DNA from: Candidatus Aenigmatarchaeota archaeon
Lineage (GTDB): Archaea; Aenigmatarchaeota; Aenigmatarchaeia; QMZP01; QMZT01
DNA length: 7,705 nt
Direction of reading: 5' to 3'
Assembly: GCA_030634615.1 (NCBI GenBank)
Contig: DAOWAL010000059.1
Coordinates: forward strand, 1 to 7,705
This document shows positions 6,301 to 7,705 of the stretch, piece after piece. The notes under the pieces were generated by a model. The model searched no databases, was not told the origin of the DNA, and worked only from the letters and a program-made list of their open reading frames with translations. Position 1 is the stretch's first letter; each line of letters begins with the position of its first letter. A program made the position numbers and the translations under genes.

Positions 6301-7705
6301 AGGGCAACCGCCAGACATACCCATTTCTATAAAATCAAGGTCGTCATCGTTGTCGAGATCTCCGTAAGCACTTGATATGTGATCAGAAGAATATACCGTT
6401 TCACCTGTTATTTCAAAACTCGTCCCATTATTGTAATATAGTGCACCATAATCTAGTCCCATCTCTACGAAATCTAATCTATTGTCATTGTTCATATCTA
6501 TCAAAAAATTTGAAGTTCTGGAGTCTGAATAAATGTTTTGAGACCAAATTGTATCTGCAACAAAACTCGTGCCATTGTTTATATAAAATCCCTTATCACC
6601 ACTGGCAACATATACTAAATCCAGATCCCCGTCGTTGTCTATGTCACCAATGTTAATAGATCCGTCTTTGAATGCTCCTACATCTATCGTTATACCTTCT
6701 TGCCAAGTGGTATTTTCAGTAAAACTCGTGCCATTGTTTGTATAAATTTTAATGTATTCTAAACCCGTACCATTTTCTCCAGCTAAAATCAAATCTAAAT
6801 CTCCATCATTGTCAATATCTCCAAACGTGATTGATCCAAAACCGACTGAAGTTAAGTTTTGTTGCCAAGTGGTATTTTCAGTAAAACTCGTGCCATTGTT
6901 TGTATAAACTCTCGATTTCTCGACACTATTACAATTAAGAAGATCACCAGTATCACAACCAATAGCAATCATATCTAAGTCACCATCGTTGTCTATGTCA
7001 CCTAAAGCTACACTTGCATGATATGGTATATATGTGAGATTGATTTGCCATGTGGTATTTTCTGTTAGGTAGGGAGGTTCTGGATAAACAAGTGTAAACG
7101 TCCTGTTCGCTGTCCAGTAACAATTAGTCGCATTATCGCACGCAAGAACTGCCCATTTATATGTTCCGTTGGGCTGTGAACTTAGGTCTAGCGTAAACAC
7201 ATAATCAGTATTATTTGTTCCAGACGAATTAGTCTCATTCAGATGCCACCCGCCAGACCAATTTCCGTAAAGACTAACGTTGCTCAGATTCAAGTTATCT
7301 GACACACTTACGTTAAACACAACCGTAAAATTCCAATGACTATAACCGTCAGCGGGTGCATTTACAGTAACACTAGGTTTTTCCATATCCGCCTGTGTTG
7401 TGAATGATTGTTCAGTTGACCAACTACCAGCTTTTAATCCTGTATCAATTGTCTGAACAGACCAGTAATATGTTGTTGAAGGTTGTAGTCTATCAACTTT
7501 CAGTGTTATGTTTTTTCTTTGCATCATGTTGCCGAAGTAACCACCTGTTGTTCCTCCTCCGGTTTGGTCACCGTAACCACCGTAAACTCCAGAAACAATC
7601 TGATTACCACCCGAAGACGTGCCAACTCGTAGATTATAATAAAGTCCTGTACTGTTTGTCTCTGTATCAGAACCGTTGTTCCACACCAATGTTATCTCTC
7701 TGTTA
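3337..7705 (-). CDS. Giant modular cell-surface protein (FnIII/Ig, FG-GAP propeller, PGF-pre-PGF, C-terminal anchor), N terminus outside window
   Basis: The frame is open to the window edge and continues as NREITLVWNNG, matching NGEIILRWNNG of the internal copy. The gene is therefore 5'-truncated and TTG at 7689 is not its start; residues here are counted from that codon. Modules: FnIII 1-98; Ig-like 104-201; seven FG-GAP/VCBS units 207-568; FnIII 576-686; Ig-like 692-788; further Ig-like modules about 791-882, 885-968 and 970-1058; FnIII-like 1061-1149; thrombospondin-like Trp/Cys motif 1151-1192 (WVYGDWGMC...QTRT); Gly linker; PGF-pre-PGF about 1215-1361 ending TPGFSVFAITG; Cys cluster 1371-1408; membrane helix 1416-1437; basic tail RKKTKTRRKR. 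N-x-S/T sequons are dense throughout the outer part, implying heavy N-glycosylation. Expected to be anchored by its C terminus with the modules projecting outside; adhesion or cell-cell contact is the likely role but is inferred. No PGF-CTERM sorting motif is present. Confidence 0.9.
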   Translation of the reverse strand, partial: NREITLVWNNGSDTETNSTGLYYNLRVGTSSGGNQIVSGVYGGYGDQTGGGTTGGYFGNMMQRKNITLKVDRLQPSTTYYWSVQTIDTGLKAGSWSTEQSFTTQADMEKPSVTVNAPADGYSHWNFTVVFNVSVSDNLNLSNVSLYGNWSGGWHLNETNSSGTNNTDYVFTLDLSSQPNGTYKWAVLACDNATNCYWTANRTFTLVYPEPPYLTENTTWQINLTYIPYHASVALGDIDNDGDLDMIAIGCDTGDLLNCNSVEKSRVYTNNGTSFTENTTWQQNLTSVGFGSITFGDIDNDGDLDLILAGENGTGLEYIKIYTNNGTSFTENTTWQEGITIDVGAFKDGSINIGDIDNDGDLDLVYVASGDKGFYINNGTSFVADTIWSQNIYSDSRTSNFLIDMNNDNRLDFVEMGLDYGALYYNNGTSFEITGETVYSSDHISSAYGDLDNDDDLDFIEMGMSGGCPTYALENNGTGGLSRNSLWEVSGLFYSSIALGDYDNNGTLDLANIGQCGGTERANVYRNNGSVLIYTNESNLLATQSGSIVWADIDNDNDLDLVILGEALVYTNNITTPNTAPTQPNPPANNYSYSNGEIILRWNNGSDIETGYTGLYYNLKVGTASNKNSIVSGVYGGSSNPTAGYFGNMMQRKNITLKVDRLQPSTTYYWSVQTIDTGLKAGSWSTEQSFTTQADMEKPAVSVNAPENGYSHWNLTVVFNVSVSDNLNLSNVSLYGNWSSGWHINMTNSSGTNNSDYVFTVNLSSDGDGYYKWAVVACDNATNCMWMDNYTFTLDAVKPVVGFVGPTPGNNTNLSATSTTINISHTEINPDTLILNWNGTNTSYSYSGSYTEIVKSGLSDGNHTYRVWLNDTAGNTNVTGVMTLNIDLTKPIPVIPYPENRTYSSNPELNFSYFENNTDSCWYNLNGTGNITLASCNTNGTVMVSGEGGNNVTLYMNDSAGNLNYTSAYWTLDTTPPVITIDSPSNQSYNDLWIWANATLNENTSWCGFSLNGTSNVTMNNDSFTHFYYNISNGLNEATHNITFSCNDTVGNMNTSAMLYFTIDRTAPAIYNVSNGTAYWNSMRISWDTDEAGNSSVLYGTSPGVLSLSMTNSSLATNRNLTLTSLSGSTIYYYNVSSCDSVGNCNMSGIYNFTTLVCMENWVYGDWGMCAGSLQTRTATDLNNCGTIVNRSAVTQPCFIGGGGSSPIGYVPSPETEEPAEVPENVTVYFDKIEAGEEKSAIIKEGNFSIGKITMKIKNELSRVVIDIKRIDKKPTSIPIEPKGRVYQYIDISYENMSDNDMESGSIDFKVEKEWIENNSVNYSTIILVRYSENDWERLSTRITGEDSSYMYYSSETPGFSVFAITGDTTELAPIICSQFDLKCEGDNLLECVSNGTAWIMMMVCEFGCLNGTCEESNNDVNLLYPVLGVVVLVIVLLASGYVFKIRKKTKTRRKR
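3607..4047 (-). other. PGF-pre-PGF domain of the surface protein
   Basis: Residues about 1215-1361 run from VPENVTVYFDKIEAGE to SSETPGFSVFAITG. They contain the features I know for this archaeal domain: paired beta strands, the SIDFKVEKEWI segment, the ILVRYSENDWERLST segment and the TPGFSxFAI ending. The domain usually lies just before a membrane-anchoring C terminus, as it does here. It is the main reason for calling the window archaeal. Confidence 0.8.
5326..5925 (-). repeat. Second copy of duplicated FnIII + Ig-like segment
   Basis: Residues about 589-788 repeat the segment at 7087-7705. A run of 55 residues (639-693, beginning YFGNMMQRKN) is identical in both copies. At DNA level the copies lie 1764 bp apart along most of their length. 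This copy is 5 residues shorter in the Gly-rich loop after SGVYGG. Confidence 0.9.
5986..7071 (-). repeat. Seven FG-GAP/VCBS units forming a probable seven-bladed beta propeller
   Basis: Calcium-loop signatures of the form DxDxDGxLD start at residues 231, 291, 349, 398, 444, 495 and 546. The first three are the perfect DIDNDGDLD. The fourth (DMNNDNRLD), fifth (DLDNDDDLD), sixth (DYDNNGTLD) and seventh (DIDNDNDLD) vary. Several blades are followed by a YTNNGTSF strand and ENTTWQ. Seven units match one closed propeller of the integrin-alpha type. Its position between the two FnIII-Ig copies suggests a binding head displayed on a repetitive stalk. Confidence 0.85.
6700..6908 (-). repeat. Near-identical 47-bp stretches in adjacent propeller blades
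   Basis: The stretch from TTGCCAAGTGG to GTTTGTATAAA (about 47 bp) is present identically at 6700-6746 and 6862-6908, a 162-bp (54-residue) offset. It encodes the YTNNGTSFTENTTWQ part of two blades. Partial versions lie near 6550-6590 and 7047-7065. Identity at DNA level points to recent blade duplication or conversion. Confidence 0.8.
7087..7705 (-). repeat. First copy of duplicated FnIII + Ig-like segment (runs off window)
   Basis: Residues up to 201, plus five more codons to the window edge, repeat 5326-5925. DNA identity is patchy. 7268-7344 differs from 5504-5580 at only two positions by eye, and 7430-7476 is identical to 5666-5712. Between these, synonymous differences are frequent although the protein is unchanged. 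Confidence 0.9.

Noticed and set aside
7687..7689. TTG at 7689 as the real start of the surface protein
   Set aside because: The frame continues to the window edge as NREIT, matching NGEII in the internal copy, and there is no signal peptide. The true start lies outside.

Overview
The window looks like low-GC archaeal DNA, most plausibly from a DPANN-type or another uncultivated archaeon. The clearest marker is a very large, sequon-rich surface protein whose C-terminal part carries a PGF-pre-PGF domain, which is typical of archaeal surface proteins. A second marker is an archaeal-type Holliday-junction-resolvase-related nuclease, and both flanking membrane genes encode small C2H2-like zinc fingers. 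The lineage is an inference; there is no rRNA or tRNA in the window to confirm it.

Layout. (1) 1-341, + strand: the last codons of an upstream gene (stop at 76-78) overlap a 95-aa unknown gene that starts at 54 behind an AGGAG ribosome binding site. A run of five G at the overlap makes a single-base frameshift an alternative reading. (2) 2109 down to 354, - strand: a likely two-gene operon. The first gene encodes a membrane-anchored, coiled-coil, PD-(D/E)XK nuclease of the Holliday-junction-resolvase-related kind, extended by an acidic C2HC finger and a zinc-ribbon-like CxxC pair. The second, 40 nt downstream with a strong GAGGAG site, encodes an HNH endonuclease. The HNH frame stops at TAA (609-611), but the same frame then stays open for 84 more protein-like codons that have no usable start. 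This gene is therefore probably interrupted, or it is two overlapping genes damaged by one base. (3) 2110-2238: a divergent promoter region. (4) 2239-3129, + strand: an unknown single-pass membrane protein with an N-terminal cytoplasmic C2H2 finger and a six-cysteine outer domain. (5) 3130-3336: a 207-bp AT-rich gap without a convincing gene. (6) 7705 down to 3337, - strand: a 1455+ codon surface protein that runs off the window. In order it has FnIII, Ig-like, a seven-unit FG-GAP/VCBS propeller, FnIII and Ig-like again (a duplication of the first pair), several more Ig/FnIII-like modules, a thrombospondin-like Trp/Cys motif, PGF-pre-PGF, a Cys cluster, a transmembrane helix and a basic tail.

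How the parts may relate: the two nucleases form an apparent operon, and its membrane-bound member is divergent from another membrane protein with a similar CExCGKE finger. A membrane-associated DNA-processing or defence role for this cluster is a hypothesis only. The giant surface protein looks like an independent adhesin or cell-surface gene, convergent with the zinc-finger membrane gene. I saw no CRISPR array, tRNA, rRNA, transposase or integrase.
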